A stretch of DNA of 64,000 bases from Geobacillus sp. 46C-IIa (GTDB lineage: Bacteria; Bacillota; Bacilli; Bacillales; Anoxybacillaceae). Below are positions 62,181 through 64,000 of this stretch, in pieces (within the stretch, counting starts at the first letter, position 1; each line of letters begins with the position of its first letter). Under the pieces are notes generated by a model. The model saw only the letters and a program-made list of their open reading frames with translations. It made no database searches and was not told where the DNA came from. The translations under genes were made by a program, and so were the position numbers. Location: the NCBI RefSeq assembly GCF_014679505.1, contig NZ_CP061474.1:124001-188000 (forward strand), in the 5' to 3' direction.

Positions 62181-63471
62181 TGATGAGACGATCTTATGCA
62201 ATAATGGTAATGATAGCAATAGCGTTTTTGTCATTATTTGACTTTTTATTCGTACGCATTCAAATGGGGCCTCTTACTATTACTGCACTAAGGGTAATAT
62301 TATTGGGGTTGTTTTTGACTTTGTTGGTAAAACAAATAAGAGCGAAAAAAATGCTTATCAGCAACTCTACCTATATCAATTGTGTTTTGCTTTTCTTTAT
62401 TATTTGGATTTTATACGGAGTGTTACAACTTACTTGGGCTACGGATAAAATTTCTGCTGTGAAGCAGGTCTATTACCTTTGTTTGTTTTTTACTTTAGTA
62501 TATGTAATGTTAGTGACTATAGATTCAATGGATATATTTGTACGTTTGAACCAATTTATCTATGGTATAGGGGTATGGTTGATTATATTTGGAATAATTG
62601 AATTAAATTTTGGGATTCATTTTCCAACTTCTAGGATTGTTATAGAGCCTGAGATATATCACAATGTCAAGAGGGCAACTGCTGTCTTTTATAATGAAAA
62701 TGATTTCTCATTTTACTTAGTTCTCATCTCCCCTATGTTTTTGTTAAATACGTTTTATAAAAAGGGACTCTGCAGCAAGTTGTTAAACATTTTGTTTTTT
62801 GTAATGATTTGTTATATTGTAATGGCCAATGATTCAAAGTTTTGTATGATAGCTTTGGTCGTTCAAATAGGAGCTTTGTTATTTAGAAGAGACATTATAA
62901 AAAAAGCAAAATATCCTTTTATTTTATTAGGAGGAGGTTGTACCCTTCTTATTACATTTCAATGGTCATACTTACAGAGCGCATATGAGTTGATCAAATA
63001 CCAGTTGTCTATTGGCTCAGGATCAACAGCAATTAGAAAAGAATTATTGTTCAAAGGGCTGGAACTTCTGAAAAATTCGTATTTTCTGGGAGTTGGTCCT
63101 GGCAATTTTGAAGAGAATATTCATAAGATTACGTCCGGCCGAGGAATAGACGGGATTTTTAATGCCCATAATTGGTGGATGGAACTTTTGGCGAATTATG
63201 GGTTAATTGTTTTTTGTCATATGTAATAATATTCGTATTTTTGCTTCTTCATTTAAAAAAAATAAGAAAATGGGGTTCAGGGACATATTCTTACTATGCT
63301 TTGTATTTCTTTTTGAGTTTTATTGGTTTCATTTTTGCAAGTGCAAGTTCAAGCAGCATCTTTTATATGTGGTATCAATGGTTGCACTTTTCTTTAGCTG
63401 TATCATTTATTAATATATATTATATGAGTACGCAAACGATGACATTGTCAACAAGGATGTACTCTCTGTAA
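62180..63471 (+). pseudogene. O-antigen polymerase-like (Wzy) gene, frameshifted
   Basis: A polytopic protein of about 430 residues is split. The first frame (62180-63226) has about ten membrane helices and the Wzy/ligase-type block NDSKFCMIALVVQIG, FLGVGPGNFEENIHK and FNAHNWWMELLANYGLIVF. It stops just after the T-run at 63208-63213. The continuation LSYVIIFVFLLLHLKKIRKW and SSSSIFYMWYQWLHFSLAVS is in another frame to 63471. A single base gained or lost in the T-run would explain this. It could be a real mutation, phase variation or a sequencing error. Confidence 0.78.
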
Positions 63472-63732
63472 CAAGCGTAAGCATTGGCTCAGGACCTGAC
63501 GTTGATAGTTGATAGATGTAGTTTTACAGGGCGGGCAAATAGTTTATATGGATATTGTGTGCAATTTGGTTGGAGAACAGGTTTAGGGGGATTTGATCGT
63601 ATTCTCGAATTGTTATGAGCAAGACGAAAAAGTTAGTCATCTTATATATACTTTGGCTCTCTTTGAGGGGTATATTCGGCATATTAGATGGGATTTTTAA
63701 ATCACTTTATTATGACATAGGGGGATCAATAA
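63472..63732. other. Gap before the last glycosyltransferase
   Basis: AT-rich with no confirmed gene. A short frame from ATG 63615 (MSKTKKLVILYILWLSLRGI, running on to 63812 across the next gene start) may be the remnant of an acyltransferase or membrane protein. Confidence 0.3.
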
Positions 63733-64000
63733 TTGAAAGACGTACTTTTTATCGCTTATTTTTTTTCGGAATCGGATGGAGTAGGAGCTCTTCGTTCAAG
63801 AAGCATGGTTAGATTTTTAAAAGAAAAAGGAGTTAGTGTAGAGGTCATGGCTAGGGATTCATTCCGAGGTATTGGTAAAAAAAACTTTTATGTCTGGACT
63901 ATACTATGCATTTTTAAGTTGTTATTTTCAAAACAAAAAAATGTTTACATTTCATGTGGCCCATTTAATCATCTTTTACCTCTTTCATTAGCTTGTTTTA
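63733..64000 (+). CDS. Glycosyltransferase N-terminus, partial (runs off the window)
   Basis: A TTG at 63733 lies 8 nt after AGGGGGATC. The frame is open to the window end (about 89 codons). The product reads KDVLFIAYFFSESDGVGALR, then SRSMVRFLKEKGVSVEVMAR and IFKLLFSKQKNVYISCGPFN. This is the opening of a GT4-type glycosyltransferase (Rossmann beta-strand, then the acceptor-side 'Y-F-x-P' equivalent and a helix). The remaining part lies outside, so the function is inferred from its start and from its place in the cassette. Confidence 0.65.
   Translation, partial: MKDVLFIAYFFSESDGVGALRSRSMVRFLKEKGVSVEVMARDSFRGIGKKNFYVWTILCIFKLLFSKQKNVYISCGPFNHLLPLSLACF

Noticed and set aside
63615..63812. 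65-codon frame starting MSKTKKLVILYILW
   Set aside because: It overlaps the start of the better supported glycosyltransferase by 80 bp in another frame and has only a weak ribosome site; it is at most a remnant.

Overview
The window looks like chromosomal DNA of a moderately GC-rich thermophilic Bacillaceae, most likely Geobacillus (stearothermophilus/kaustophilus group). The GH1 enzyme at 16472-17908 has the length and catalytic residue positions (Glu170, Glu378) of Gan1D from G. stearothermophilus. The ars, tagO, ywpF/ssbB, YesM/YesN, MsmX-dependent ABC and class D sortase genes are Firmicute types. The locus at 50.7-56.4 kb encodes the precursor of a sugar known from Geobacillus secondary cell wall polymers. 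No rRNA, tRNA or CRISPR array was seen.

Layout. 0-0.7 kb: the end of rbsK fused by deletion to an rbsB remnant. 0.9-5.2 kb: a DUF1360 protein, an arsR-acr3-arsC operon with two operators, a DUF4275-like protein and a Gfo/Idh/MocA oxidoreductase. 5.5-11.1 kb: an AT-richer, mobile-element-rich stretch. It holds an IS66-type element, a 1.1-kb non-coding block with iteron-like repeats, a 91-aa unknown protein, a frameshifted MFS transporter and the first codons of a flavoprotein cut off by a small inverted-repeat element. 11.2-16.1 kb: a pyruvate-dehydrogenase-like E2-E1alpha-E1beta operon ending in a D-lactate dehydrogenase-type flavoprotein. 16.4-20.2 kb: GH1 and GH4 phospho-glycosidases around an RpiR regulator. 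20.3-21.2 kb: an Rpn-family nuclease, followed by an elaborate structured-RNA candidate (21337-21563).

21.7-31.0 kb: a sugar-sensing and uptake unit. It has a membrane-anchored sugar-binding protein, a YesM-type kinase, a YesN-type regulator, a CUT1 ABC importer without its own ATPase and a ROK fructokinase. 31-33.8 kb: a TetR regulator and DHA2 efflux pump with three operator-like sites. 34-36 kb: AcoD-type aldehyde dehydrogenase and DUF779. 36.3-39.6 kb: an unknown protein, a three-unit repeat array, a DUF1284 protein and an aspartokinase. 39.7-41.3 kb: an LPDTA surface protein and its class D sortase. 41.4-43.8 kb: ywpF, ssbB, an XRE regulator and an unknown protein. 44-48.3 kb: two wall hydrolases.

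49.4-64 kb: cell-surface polysaccharide genes. TagO starts the lipid-linked chain. Five enzymes (WbpE, WbpB, WbpA, WbpD and WbpI types) can together make UDP-ManNAc3NAcA from UDP-GlcNAc. A glycosyltransferase follows, then a visibly AT-richer cassette with a decayed Wzz, a Wzx flippase, a glycosyltransferase, a frameshifted Wzy-like polymerase and a second glycosyltransferase that runs off the end.

A family of about 130-140-bp inverted-repeat elements (five copies: 26258, three back to back at 37118-37517, 48488) and a second hairpin-ended element type (8744 and 58207) are scattered between genes. Neither encodes a transposase.
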